Of a DNA stretch of 64,000 nt, positions 1 to 9,032 are shown one piece after another. The position numbers and the translations under genes were made by a program. This DNA is from BCD1 sp965230565 (GTDB taxonomy: Bacteria; Bacteroidota; Bacteroidia; Chitinophagales; Saprospiraceae): the NCBI GenBank assembly GCA_965230565.1, contig CBDDLH010000012.1, positions 620,001 through 684,000 on the forward strand, given 5' to 3'. How positions within the stretch are numbered: position 1 is the stretch's first letter; every line of letters begins with the position of its first letter. The notes under the pieces are model-generated. The model saw nothing but the letters and a program-made list of their open reading frames with translations. It searched no databases and was not told the DNA's origin.

Positions 1-49
1 ACTAGCCATAAACCTTAAAACGGGTATTTTGTTAGTGTAATAAAAAATC

Positions 50-349
50 ATGAACACAGCATACCCGTTGATCAATAATGAGGCCGCAAAAAGATATGAA
101 TTTCATATTGAGGATCAGACGCCCCTCATTGAATATATTTTAACCAGTCAGAAGATTTTCCTCACCCACACGGAGGTGCCCAAACCGTTGGAAGGCAAGG
201 GCATTGGATCGGCACTTATTAAAAGTGTTTTGGAGGACATCGATCAAAAAGGATTGACTTTGGTGCCTTTATGTCCGTTTGTGGCTGCTTATATCAAAAG
301 GCATCCGGAGTGGAAAAGGCTGGTGCTGAAAGGTATAAAAGTTGAATAA
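50..349 (+). CDS. Small GNAT-like N-acetyltransferase (YidJ/COG2388 type)
   Basis: A 99-residue protein that fits the short stand-alone acetyltransferase family often annotated as N-acetyltransferase domain protein. The acetyl-CoA pyrophosphate loop is visible as GKGIGSALI (about residues 50-58), followed by a helix and the C-terminal strand and Pro-Phe segment (VPLCPFVAAYI) typical of this mini-GNAT group. It has no signal peptide, so it should be cytoplasmic. The acceptor substrate is not known for most members and cannot be read from sequence. The gene stands alone, with a strong hairpin about 20 bp downstream that separates it from the convergent efflux genes. The ATG at 50 is the first in-frame start. 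Confidence 0.8.
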   Translation: MNTAYPLINNEAAKRYEFHIEDQTPLIEYILTSQKIFLTHTEVPKPLEGKGIGSALIKSVLEDIDQKGLTLVPLCPFVAAYIKRHPEWKRLVLKGIKVE

Positions 350-370
350 TACCGAAACTTGATATCAAAA

Positions 371-412
371 AAAATCCCGAATTCCACTAGTTAAGGCAGA
401 ATTCGGGATTTT
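371..412. terminator. Bidirectional Rho-independent terminator
   Basis: A perfect 14-bp inverted repeat (371-384 with 399-412) with a 14-nt loop. The stem has an AAAA side and a TTTT side, so either strand reads out a hairpin followed by T residues. It sits between the convergent acetyltransferase and efflux-adaptor genes and can end both transcripts. Confidence 0.85.
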
Positions 413-444
413 TATATAAGTTGATATTCAAGGCTTGCTGTCTA

Positions 445-1827
445 TCATTTTTTATCGTTACTGTAGAAATCTTCTTCTGAAGTTTTTTCGACGGTATCTC
501 CTTCTTTCAATTTTCTGGAAATGGCTGTATACGGACCGGTAACGACCTCTTCATCTCCCTTAAGGCCGGTGAGCACCTGGATGTAATCATCATCCTGGAT
601 GCCGGTGGTTACTTCAACTCTCTTGACGGTATCTGCTTCTGTTGTTATGAAAACAACTTCGATAAGATCTTTTTCGTCTTCTTCTTCATCGTCATTCTTT
701 TTAGGACCTTTTTTGCCCTTGTCTTCGTCCTTTTCGCGGGTAGTTACGGCCTGGATCGGGATGCTGATTACATCCTCCACAGATTTTGTTTTGATCTCTA
801 CTGTAGCAGACATTCCCGGGCGGAAAGGATAAGGTTTGTCAGCACTTACGATATCCTGGTAGGATTCCGGGTTGATGCTAATGCGCACTTCAAAATTGGT
901 TACCTGATCCGAGGTCAGAGAGGCAGTAGCGCTGTTGGCAGCAGAGTGTGCAATCTGGGTGACGACTCCTTTAAATTTTCTTCCGAGGTAAGCATCAACT
1001 TCAATTTCCGCTTCATTGCCAAGGGCAACACTTGGGATATCATTTTCACTAACATCCACGCGTACTTCCATGGCGTTGAGGTTGGCCAGGCGCATCATTT
1101 CCGTTCCCTGCATCTGGATGGTACCTACAACGCGTTCCCCTTGTTCAACATTCAAGCTGGAAACGATACCGCTCACAGGAGCGAAAATGGTAGTTCTTCT
1201 GAGGCTGGTCTGCATTTCCTTGAGCATGGCCTCTGAACTTTCTACGGAGAATTTGGCAGCCCTGGCAGATTCCTCACCCGACTTGATATTGGCGTCGGCA
1301 GCCCGCAGATTAGCTTCCAAACCACGCAGGGTCGATAGCGAAGCTTCGAAATCGGCCTGTGAGATCACCCCGTCGCGTTTGAGATCTTCATTACGCTCAT
1401 GAATGGTGCGGGCATTTTCCAACTGAGCCAGAATTTGTTCTTTTTGTGCCTTAAAGGTTTCAATACCTGCCTTGGCATTACTCAACTGTGCCTTAGCACT
1501 GTTAACATTAGCTGTACCTCGCTCCACCTGAGACTGATAGGCGTCCGGGTCAATCTTTGCCAACAATTGTCCTTGCACTACTGAATCTCCTTCAGCGATG
1601 TAGAGTTCTACGACCTCACCAGATACATCAGAACTGATCTTAACTTCTTTTTGAGGAAAGACCTTCCCACTGGCGGCTACAATTTCCTGAATGGTTCTTT
1701 TTTCAACCTTTTCTACGATAACTTTCTCACCTTTGGGTTTTTGATTGCTTTTCCATGCAGCCAATACTGCCAGCAGGACGATAACTCCAACAAGTGCGTA
1801 AATCAGGGTATTTTTCCGTTTTGCCAT
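445..1827 (-). CDS. Periplasmic adaptor subunit of an efflux pump (HlyD/MacA family)
   Basis: A 460-residue membrane-fusion protein. It has an N-terminal membrane anchor (about residues 8-25), a lipoyl/barrel-sandwich half (VSGEVVELYIAEGDSV), a long alpha-hairpin rich in Ala, Gln and Glu (about 95-210), the returning lipoyl half (APVSGIVSSLNVEQGERV) and beta-barrel and membrane-proximal domains. This is the standard order for adaptors linking an inner-membrane ABC or RND pump to a TolC channel. An unusual Lys/Asp/Glu-rich insertion (about 365-390, with DDEEEDEKD) interrupts the C-terminal part. The TolC-type partner lies directly upstream on the same strand (163-bp gap), so the two are probably co-transcribed. 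No pump subunit is in view. Confidence 0.9.
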   Translation of the reverse strand: MAKRKNTLIYALVGVIVLLAVLAAWKSNQKPKGEKVIVEKVEKRTIQEIVAASGKVFPQKEVKISSDVSGEVVELYIAEGDSVVQGQLLAKIDPDAYQSQVERGTANVNSAKAQLSNAKAGIETFKAQKEQILAQLENARTIHERNEDLKRDGVISQADFEASLSTLRGLEANLRAADANIKSGEESARAAKFSVESSEAMLKEMQTSLRRTTIFAPVSGIVSSLNVEQGERVVGTIQMQGTEMMRLANLNAMEVRVDVSENDIPSVALGNEAEIEVDAYLGRKFKGVVTQIAHSAANSATASLTSDQVTNFEVRISINPESYQDIVSADKPYPFRPGMSATVEIKTKSVEDVISIPIQAVTTREKDEDKGKKGPKKNDDEEEDEKDLIEVVFITTEADTVKRVEVTTGIQDDDYIQVLTGLKGDEEVVTGPYTAISRKLKEGDTVEKTSEEDFYSNDKK

Positions 1828-1874
1828 TTTATTTTGCTATTTAATTTTATTTAGATGATGCTTTTCAATGCCAT

Positions 1875-1976
1875 TTTTAACCGCTAGGTTCGCCAGGGTT
1901 TCGCCAGGAACCCAAAGATTTTTAATTTTTTCCTTGCGAACCTTGCGCATTCATTGCGTCCCTGCGGTTAAGAAAA
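1875..1976. repeat. Intergenic inverted-repeat element, family with GCGGTTAA ends
   Basis: The element begins TTAACCGC and ends GCGGTTAA. Each arm is a degenerate run of CGC-containing words (for example GGTTCGCCAGG left, CCTTGCGAACC right). A second copy with the same ends and words is at 14659-14747. This copy lies between the tolC-like gene and the adaptor gene, so it would be transcribed within their operon. No ORF is carried. Function unknown. Confidence 0.7.
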
Positions 1977-1989
1977 TAAATGATCACTA

Positions 1990-3432
1990 TCAATCCAAAA
2001 CAACCTCTTTTCCCAGGTAAAAATCTACTACCTTCAAAAAGAAAATGTATTGGTATTTGGCTCTGATCAGGCTGACTTCCGCCTGGTCGTAAGTATTTCT
2101 TGCTGTTGAGAATTCAAAGGTGCTGATAGCTCCGAGATCGAAACGTTTTTTGGCGTTCTCATAAGCAGCTTCAGCAGCTTCGAGAGCTCTTTCTGCAGCT
2201 TCATACGATCTCTTTCCGGAGCGGGCATTGGATACGGCCAGTTGAATATCTGCTCTCAGGGAATTTCTGGCCTGTTGGGCTCCGATTTCCTGGTTGAGAG
2301 TATTGAGTTTAGCGCGCTGGATGTTGATGCTGTTTTGACCGTTATTGTAGATCGGAATGCTCACGTTGACTCCTACATTTTGTCCGAAATTTTCGTTTAA
2401 TTGATCGAAATAAGGCTTATCCGGGTAAACGATCCCTGAAGGGATATATTGAGCGACAAAAGCATCTTCGCCATTGATCTGAATAGGCACTGCAGGACTT
2501 AACTCATAAGTCAGATTGCTTTCGTCAGGATTGGCAAAATCTTTGGACAGACTGGAGTAGTTGGTGCTTAAACCTCCGAAAATAGCCACGGTAGGCTGTA
2601 AATTCGCCTTGGCGACAGACTCATTCAAGAGGGCACTTTCCACACGCAGGTCCGATGCCTGGATCTGAGGCTGCAGACCGAGGGCTGTGGTGTACACTTC
2701 GTCAACACGAAGTTGGTCCGGATCGTCCGCAGGCACATTAACTTCCGGTTTTTGAATTTCGAAAGGGGTGCCGGGTTCAATCAACAATAATTGTCTGAGG
2801 TTCAGGTAAGACGTTGCCAGCAGGTTCTCTGCATCGATGAGTAATTGTTCATCCTGGGCGATCCTTGACAGAAAATCCAGCCTGTTGTTTTCCGGTAATG
2901 ACCCTGCCTGGATAAGTTTGTCGGTTTGATCCAGTTGTTCCTGGGAAAGTTCAAGTCTTTTCTCCACATTTCTCAATTGCTCATCGGCCAGAAGAATAGA
3001 CAAATATGCATTGGCGACACTCAAAGCCAGGTCATTGGCGGATTTTTCACCGTCAAGTTGAGCCGCTTTCAGGTCCAGTTTGCTTTTTTTAATGGAATTG
3101 TTGACGGAATTACCACCATAAACCAGCATACTGGCATTGAGACCGTATGAGTTAAATCCAATGGTTTGATTGTCGAATGAGTTGGTGGTAGGGTCGATGG
3201 TACGTCCTAACTGCAGACCTCCGTTAAAAGAACCGTTAAGCCTTGGCATTCGGGCTGCTTTGTTCAGCTTGAGCGTCAGGGCTTCATTGGCGATAGTTGT
3301 TTCAGCCATTTTGAGCATCAGGTTTTCCTCAAGCGCGTGGTTAATGCATTTTTCAAGGGACCAGCTTTCCTGGGCGTTCATATTGGCCAGCATGAAAAAT
3401 AATCCCAGCGTTACCAGCAGTAATTTTCGCAT
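1990..3432 (-). CDS. TolC-family outer-membrane efflux channel protein
   Basis: A 480-residue protein with a cleavable signal peptide (MRKLLLVTLGLFFMLANMNA, then QE). The mature part shows two outer-membrane efflux protein repeats: long Ala/Leu/Asn-rich helices, with the repeated pattern of helix-strand-strand-helix expected for the TolC tunnel. The C-terminal repeat contains ARNTYDQAEVSLIRAKYQYIF-like helix sequence common in Bacteroidota TolC proteins. It would trimerise in the outer membrane and receive substrate from the adaptor encoded just downstream. Two ATGs are adjacent at the start; I place the start at the second because it gives the cleaner signal peptide. Confidence 0.9.
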   Translation of the reverse strand: MRKLLLVTLGLFFMLANMNAQESWSLEKCINHALEENLMLKMAETTIANEALTLKLNKAARMPRLNGSFNGGLQLGRTIDPTTNSFDNQTIGFNSYGLNASMLVYGGNSVNNSIKKSKLDLKAAQLDGEKSANDLALSVANAYLSILLADEQLRNVEKRLELSQEQLDQTDKLIQAGSLPENNRLDFLSRIAQDEQLLIDAENLLATSYLNLRQLLLIEPGTPFEIQKPEVNVPADDPDQLRVDEVYTTALGLQPQIQASDLRVESALLNESVAKANLQPTVAIFGGLSTNYSSLSKDFANPDESNLTYELSPAVPIQINGEDAFVAQYIPSGIVYPDKPYFDQLNENFGQNVGVNVSIPIYNNGQNSINIQRAKLNTLNQEIGAQQARNSLRADIQLAVSNARSGKRSYEAAERALEAAEAAYENAKKRFDLGAISTFEFSTARNTYDQAEVSLIRAKYQYIFFLKVVDFYLGKEVVLD

Positions 3433-3559
3433 CATGTTAGATTTTTCCGTTTAACAGGTGTTATTCCGAGCACAATACTAAAATACTGTCTATCAAACGC
3501 CGAATTAATTATATAAAAGGTTAGTAATATTCGATTGGCGGACAGACATACCTCAAGGT

Positions 3560-3675
3560 TTTGCCTTTGTGCGGTACAGAGGGGTGCAAGGCGACATCGA
3601 CCAAAGGGAGATTCCCGACCAAAGATACGGGACAGGCTCTCGTGCACAAAGTGCCGGGACCTTGTCGGAGGAGTT
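3560..3675. repeat. Dispersed intergenic sequence (GTCGGAGG family), copy 1
   Basis: A GC-richer segment between the tolC-like gene and the next T9SS gene. It shares words and order with 21670-21756: CAAGGCGA near the start, then ACAGGCT or GCAGGCT, CACTTTGTG or CACAAAGTG, and GTCGGAGG at the end. It has no convincing coding content. Function unknown. Confidence 0.45.
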
Positions 3676-3680
3676 GCCTT

Positions 3681-4547
3681 TTAATATTTCACAATTCTCT
3701 CTGTGAAAACAGAACCACTTCTCATCTGAACTTTCAAAAAATAAACTCCACCAGGTAATTCACCTAAATTCATGTGATCGCCATTCTTTTCCAATAAAAC
3801 TTGATGGCCATTAATATCTAATAGTAACAAAGACAGAATTTCATTGCCTGGTGCCTTAATAATCAATTTATTATCCGTAGGGTTTGGAAAAACTTTGATT
3901 GGATTTATTGGTACTTCAAATGTTGGAGAATATAAACAATTGCCATGTAACTCCTGACTTTGGTTGGAATAACAATCTAGTTCAATGCCAAATTCAAAAC
4001 AATAAAACAATACGTAGGCTGGATGAATATTGCTGCCTATGCCATCAATAAATGTCCATTCGCCGTTACCGTGGCATGTGTCAAAAATATTATCAACGCT
4101 AAAATGATATCTTTTTCGAAATGAACCATCATTGAGCGTGACGGAATCAATTCCTTCAACAATTGATTCTTCAAAATAAATTTCCCAAAATGGGGAACTA
4201 CTTAATATGACTGGTAAGTCAAAAGTATCGCCAATATCCAAATTGAAATCATAAATAACAATATCTTCTGTCTGTTCCCAACCTATAGGTCTGAAATAGG
4301 TTTTTTTATTTTCATCAAAACCAAAGCCCAGAAGAGTAGATTCATCCTCCCACCAAATCATTTTATAGGATTGCTCATTAATAATAGAATCACCAGATAT
4401 TTTTATTGTCATAAAAAAAGGTGGGCCAAAAATATCGGAATGCCGAATCTCCCAATAATTATCTTCCGAAAAAACAGGAAACTGCTCCTGACAAAAACTG
4501 AAAAATGGTATTGAGATAAGCGCGATAAAAATTATTCCTTTTTTCAT
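3681..4547 (-). CDS. Secreted protein of unknown function with T9SS type A sorting domain
   Basis: A 288-residue protein with an N-terminal signal peptide (hydrophobic run ending FFSFCQEQ). The C-terminal 75 residues are a T9SS type A sorting domain: the VFPNPTDNKLII start, the LLLDINGHQVL middle and the GVYFLKVQ...ERIVKY end. The central 190 residues are rich in Asp, aromatic residues and Ile, and I do not recognise them. By the sorting domain it should cross the outer membrane through the type IX system and be attached to the surface or released. It is AT-richer than its neighbours and flanked by two intergenic repeat elements, so it may be a late arrival. Confidence 0.8.
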   Translation of the reverse strand: MKKGIIFIALISIPFFSFCQEQFPVFSEDNYWEIRHSDIFGPPFFMTIKISGDSIINEQSYKMIWWEDESTLLGFGFDENKKTYFRPIGWEQTEDIVIYDFNLDIGDTFDLPVILSSSPFWEIYFEESIVEGIDSVTLNDGSFRKRYHFSVDNIFDTCHGNGEWTFIDGIGSNIHPAYVLFYCFEFGIELDCYSNQSQELHGNCLYSPTFEVPINPIKVFPNPTDNKLIIKAPGNEILSLLLLDINGHQVLLEKNGDHMNLGELPGGVYFLKVQMRSGSVFTERIVKY

Positions 4548-4612
4548 TTGATTAAAATTTTTTGATCATTTCCGGTAACCGCATGTTTTCCAGTGTGACT
4601 CTTTCATATTAA

Positions 4613-4746
4613 GTACCTACGGCACTTAGACATGCTTCCTGGTCTTCGAGTTACCGATATTTAGTCTCTACGAGACTTAAAGTCCCTTCGGGACGGGCCT
4701 ATGGGTAACCCATAAGCTATTAGAATATCTCAAGTGCCGTAGGTAC
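4613..4746. repeat. Cloverleaf-like palindromic element
   Basis: A 134-bp element closed by a perfect 15-bp inverted repeat (4613-4627 with 4732-4746). Inside it are three further perfect hairpins in series: AGTCTC/GAGACT (4663-4677), GTCCC/GGGAC (4682-4694) and TATGGGT/ACCCATA (4700-4714). The whole would fold as a stem with three arms. It occupies most of the 430-bp gap between the T9SS gene and the large cyclase gene. It carries no ORF; it resembles REP- or MITE-like intergenic elements, but I cannot assign it to a named family. Confidence 0.7.
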
Positions 4747-4977
4747 GTCCTATGTTTACTTTTGCCTGCAAAGAATCACTCAAATGGAAGACACACGAAA
4801 TATACCCAAAATACCGTTAAATGATTTTATAGAACACCTAAAAATAAAGTCATGAACTCAATCTGATTTTGGCAATCATCCAGCTCCCAAAACACCACTT
4901 CATCAAAATTTTACATTTTAAATTTTACATTTTGCATAGTCTTCCTCTGATTCTTCGTAATTTTCGCCTCTGATTTT

Positions 4978-7900
4978 ATGAAAAATCTCATTCCATATTT
5001 TATCGAGCAAAAGCATCTGAATGGCGAAACCCACGGCCATTTGGCAGCCTATACCATGTTCGTAGATCTATCAGGGTTTACGGCCATAACGGAGGCGTTG
5101 ATGCGGGAAGGTAGCAGCGGGGCGGAACGATTGTCAGATATTTTGAATGAGATTTTCACCCCATTGGTCAATTTGGTTTACGGCAGAAAAGGCTTTATCC
5201 CTTATTTCGCAGGGGATGCCTTCACGGCCATTTTTCCGGAAGAATACCTCGAAAATCCGGAAGATATCATAGAAACGGCTTTGCTTGCCTGTGAGCTTTT
5301 CAGCCACAGAAAATTTCAATTCGAGCAGTTCACTATCGGTATTAAAGTCGGCGCTGCTTATGGTCAGGTGGAATGGGGAATCACCGGCGAGCAGCAAAAG
5401 GCTTTTTATTTCAAGGGAGATCCTATCGACCATTGCGCCTACGGTCAGAACGAGGCGGAGGACCAGGAAGTGATCATTGACGAAGCGCTTCAGAATCGTC
5501 TTTTAACCTCTAAATTTACCTTTGACCGGATCACCTACCCATACCTGAAACTCCGTCGGGAAGATGTGTTATTGCCGCAAATCCCTCCAAGGGTCGACCT
5601 TCCTGATTTGAACAGAGAGGCGGCCTTGCAGTTTTATGCTGCTAATATTCTTGATGCCAAACAACAGGGAGAATTTAGGACGGTCATTTCCGTATTCATT
5701 GCCTTTTCCGGCATTGACTCTCATGAATTGCTGGATGAGTTTTCCAGAATTGTTTTGGAACAGTCCGGAAGTTTCTCCGGCTATTTCAAAGAAATAGATT
5801 TTGGAGATAAAGGCGGTGTGATGGTGGTATTCTTCGGTGCTCCGGTATCCTTTGAGAACAATGTTGAACGGGCCCTTGAATTCGTTCTGGCGTTGAGAGA
5901 GGAAGTAGCTCCTTTGCAAAAAAGATCTACCCTGCAGTTCAAAGCAGGGATAACCATAGGTACTGCTTTCACCGGAATTGTCGGCGGCAATGAACGTTGT
6001 CAGTATGCCTGTGTTGGCAACCGGGTAAACCTCGCTGCTCGTTTGATGGCAAGTGCCGGTTGGGGAGAGATTCTCGTAGATAAGGAAATTCAGCATAATC
6101 GCCTGTTTATTTTTTCCCACAAAGGAGATGTGAAATATAGAGGAATAGAAGGTGATGTGCCTACCTTTAAATTATTGGGGCACAGTGCAGATGAATGGCC
6201 CGATTATGAGAGCAAGTTTGTTGGCAGGGAACAGGAGTTCAGTCAATTGATGGAATTCTCGAAGCCATTGTTTAAAGGGCAAAGTCCCGGACTTACTTAT
6301 ATTTTCGGAGAAGCAGGCATGGGCAAAAGCCGATTGATGTATGAGTTCAAAAATAAACTCACCGAAGGGGGAAAAACTCAGTGGTATTCCTGCCAGTCCG
6401 ATCAGATCCTTCGCAAGCCGTTCAACCCTTTTGTATATTTCCTGAAAAACTATTTTGACCAGTCCCCGGATGCTTCTTCTGCAGATAAACGCGGGAGTTT
6501 TGAGTCCCGACTGGAACAACTGGAAGAAAAACTGGAGCAGAATCCCAAAGATGACGGAGGTATTCTTAAAGAACTGAGAAGGACTTCTTCCGTGCTCGCC
6601 GCCCAATTGGGTATTCATTACCCAAATTCCCTTTGGGAACGGCTGGATGCTCTCGGGCGTTATCAGAATACCATTGCTGCCATCATCAATTTACTGATTG
6701 CTGAGAGTATCAGCACGCCTCTGGTGGTGGAACTGGAAGACGGGCACTGGACTGACGAGAACTCCACAGAATTGTTGCGGGAACTCATCCGCCAAATGCG
6801 CAGATATCCTATATTCCTGGTTGTGACTTCCAGATTTAATGATGATGGAACAACTTCTTACGTCGTTAATAAAAATGCCGTGTTGGTCAACAATCTCGGG
6901 TATCTTGAGTTGCAGTTAAAAGCCTTGAGTACACGGGCTGTCCGGGCTTTTGCAGAAGCGTCACTGGGTGGCAAAATAAAACGGGAATTCCTCGATCTTT
7001 TAATCAGGACTTCCAATAATAATCCTTTTTACCTCGAACAGATCCTGGAATATTTCACAGAGAGTAATCTGCTGGAGCGAAAAGAGGGGGAATGGACCAT
7101 TCAGGATGAGAATATCAAATTATCCAATTCGATCAACGCTATCCTTACCGCGCGTATCGACCGTTTGTCCGGCCTGGTAAAGGAAACCGTAAAAGCAGCT
7201 GCCGTGATCGGTCGCGAATTTGAGGTGCCTGTGCTCTCGGAAGTGATGAAAGTACAGGATGAATTCATTCGAAGGAACGGAGACAGCAACATACTACTCA
7301 ACCAGCAGATAAAGTCTGCCGAAAGGGTTCAGATTTGGCGGGCCATGAATGAATTGCGTTATATTTTCCGGCATTCCCTTTTGCGGGAAGCTGTTTACGG
7401 AATGCAGCTCAATACAAGGCTGAAACATTTGCATAAGCTCATCGCAGAAGCCATTGAGAAGATTTTTCAAGAAGAGATTGAAGAACGATTCGCCGACCTT
7501 GCCTTCCACTATGAGCAGGCTGAGGAGTTGGACAAAACACGGGAATATTTTCTGAAAGCAGGAGATAGAGCCAGGGCAAATTATCAAAATAGTCAGGCTA
7601 TCGAATATTACAGCAAACTGGTCAATTTACTGGACAAGAAAAAGTCCCCGGAACAGATCAGCAGACTGCATATCCGAATAGGAAAAATACAGCAGCTGAT
7701 AGGCCAGTGGCCTGAGAGTGAGCAATCCTTCAATGACGCTTTCAAGTTGGCCAACAAAGCAGGCGACAAGGTTCTGTCAGGAAGAGTGCTCAATAATATC
7801 GGAAGAGTGATGACGCTCAAAGGGCAATATGCAGAAGCCATGGAACGCCTCCAGGTGGCTGCCGGACTTTTTGAAACCGCTCGTGATGATATAGGGATTG

Positions 7901-8991
7901 CCAAAGTATATGGCAATATCGGGGATCTTTATTTCAGGCAGGGGAATTACGAAGAGGCGAAAGCTTATTTTGAGCAGAGCATAAAAATAAACCGTCAACT
8001 CGATTCTACCAGCGGTATGGCCCGTATCGTTTCCAACCTTGGGCTGACGCATATGAACAGGGGGAATTACGACGAAGGCATTGATGTTCAACTCAAGCAA
8101 CTGGAAATTGCCCGGGAAAAAGGGGACATACCCGGAATGGCTGTTTTGTATACCAATACCGGCATCGTTTATCTGGAAAAAGGAGATTATGATTCAGCGC
8201 TGGATACCTTTGAAAAAGGGTTGGCACTTAGTGAAGAGTTGGGTAATAAATTGTTGACTTCGATCGCCATTGGTTGTATAGGTTCCGTGTATCAGGGCAA
8301 GGGCGATTATGACCGGGCTATGGAACATTTTGAGTTGGACTTAAAATTGTGCGAGGAGTTGGGAGATAAACAAGGTACCGCTATTGCACTTGGTCTGATT
8401 GGAGAACAGTTGAGCATTGAAGGTCAGTTTCACAGAGCCATCGAGTATTTACAGAAAAATCTCATGCTTTGTGAACAATTAGGATACCAGAAGGGGATAG
8501 CCAAAGCGGTCAATACGCTTGGAGATATTTTTTATCACACCAAGCAGTTCAACCGGTCCCTGGAATTTTATGACCGTGCCATTGATGTGACGAGGAAGAT
8601 CAATAATAAGCTGGTTTTGGGTTATAGCCTTGTAGAAAAAGCTGCGGTATTGATTGAGCTAAATAAATTGGCAGAACTTGAGGAAACAGCTGAAGAAGCA
8701 ATGATCATTGCTGAAAATGAGGCTAATCCTGACCTGAATTTCGAAGCACAAATTTTGAGTTCCAAAGTGCTCTATTTGCAATCGGAACCGGAGCGTGCCC
8801 GAAAAGTGATCTTAAATCTTTTGGAGCAAAAACTCAACAAACAACAAAAAGCCGATGCCTTTTTCGAATTGTTTTTGCAGGATGATTCCAATAAAGATGC
8901 CAGAAACCAGGCACTGACCTTATATCGTGAGCTTTACGCTACCACACCTAAATACCTTTTCAAACATCGAATCAAAATGATTGAGGGATGA
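4978..8991 (+). CDS. Tandem class III nucleotidyl cyclase / AAA ATPase / TPR protein
   Basis: A 1337-residue cytoplasmic protein. The first cyclase homology domain (about residues 20-170) has both metal-binding Asp positions, D30 in FVDLSGFTAITE and D80 in FAGDAFTAIFP. The second (about 225-400) has Ala at the first Asp position (A242 in VFIAFSG) but keeps the Asn and Arg of the transition-state motif (N351, R355 in VGNRVNLAARL). The two domains therefore look complementary, as in heterodimeric cyclase cores. An AAA/STAND-like ATPase follows: Walker A GEAGMGKS at 444-451 and a Walker B-like VVELEDGHW. From about residue 850 there are roughly ten TPR units. The order C1-C2-ATPase-TPR matches animal soluble adenylyl cyclase. 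The product (cAMP or cGMP) cannot be decided by eye. It is monocistronic, with a strong terminator right after the stop. Confidence 0.85.
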   Translation: MKNLIPYFIEQKHLNGETHGHLAAYTMFVDLSGFTAITEALMREGSSGAERLSDILNEIFTPLVNLVYGRKGFIPYFAGDAFTAIFPEEYLENPEDIIETALLACELFSHRKFQFEQFTIGIKVGAAYGQVEWGITGEQQKAFYFKGDPIDHCAYGQNEAEDQEVIIDEALQNRLLTSKFTFDRITYPYLKLRREDVLLPQIPPRVDLPDLNREAALQFYAANILDAKQQGEFRTVISVFIAFSGIDSHELLDEFSRIVLEQSGSFSGYFKEIDFGDKGGVMVVFFGAPVSFENNVERALEFVLALREEVAPLQKRSTLQFKAGITIGTAFTGIVGGNERCQYACVGNRVNLAARLMASAGWGEILVDKEIQHNRLFIFSHKGDVKYRGIEGDVPTFKLLGHSADEWPDYESKFVGREQEFSQLMEFSKPLFKGQSPGLTYIFGEAGMGKSRLMYEFKNKLTEGGKTQWYSCQSDQILRKPFNPFVYFLKNYFDQSPDASSADKRGSFESRLEQLEEKLEQNPKDDGGILKELRRTSSVLAAQLGIHYPNSLWERLDALGRYQNTIAAIINLLIAESISTPLVVELEDGHWTDENSTELLRELIRQMRRYPIFLVVTSRFNDDGTTSYVVNKNAVLVNNLGYLELQLKALSTRAVRAFAEASLGGKIKREFLDLLIRTSNNNPFYLEQILEYFTESNLLERKEGEWTIQDENIKLSNSINAILTARIDRLSGLVKETVKAAAVIGREFEVPVLSEVMKVQDEFIRRNGDSNILLNQQIKSAERVQIWRAMNELRYIFRHSLLREAVYGMQLNTRLKHLHKLIAEAIEKIFQEEIEERFADLAFHYEQAEELDKTREYFLKAGDRARANYQNSQAIEYYSKLVNLLDKKKSPEQISRLHIRIGKIQQLIGQWPESEQSFNDAFKLANKAGDKVLSGRVLNNIGRVMTLKGQYAEAMERLQVAAGLFETARDDIGIAKVYGNIGDLYFRQGNYEEAKAYFEQSIKINRQLDSTSGMARIVSNLGLTHMNRGNYDEGIDVQLKQLEIAREKGDIPGMAVLYTNTGIVYLEKGDYDSALDTFEKGLALSEELGNKLLTSIAIGCIGSVYQGKGDYDRAMEHFELDLKLCEELGDKQGTAIALGLIGEQLSIEGQFHRAIEYLQKNLMLCEQLGYQKGIAKAVNTLGDIFYHTKQFNRSLEFYDRAIDVTRKINNKLVLGYSLVEKAAVLIELNKLAELEETAEEAMIIAENEANPDLNFEAQILSSKVLYLQSEPERARKVILNLLEQKLNKQQKADAFFELFLQDDSNKDARNQALTLYRELYATTPKYLFKHRIKMIEG

Positions 8992-8992
8992 A

Positions 8993-9030
8993 AAATAAAT
9001 ACTATTTCTCCACAGAAATAGTATTTATTT
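8993..9030. terminator. Bidirectional terminator hairpin
   Basis: A perfect 17-bp stem (8993-9009 with 9014-9030) around a 4-nt CCAC loop, AT-rich at its base. It starts 1 bp after the cyclase stop codon and ends 2 bp before the stop codon of the convergent minus-strand gene, so it serves both. The apical sequence CTATTTCTCCA.AGAAATAG recurs at 10686-10705. Confidence 0.85.
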
Positions 9031-9032
9031 GG

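Noticed and set aside
4548..4612. Insertion sequence associated with the cloverleaf element
   Set aside because: No transposase frame or target-site duplication is visible on either side of 4613-4746.
5569..6120. 183-codon open frame on the minus strand
   Set aside because: It is opposite the second cyclase domain, which has clear catalytic motifs, and shows no start region or protein-like pattern.
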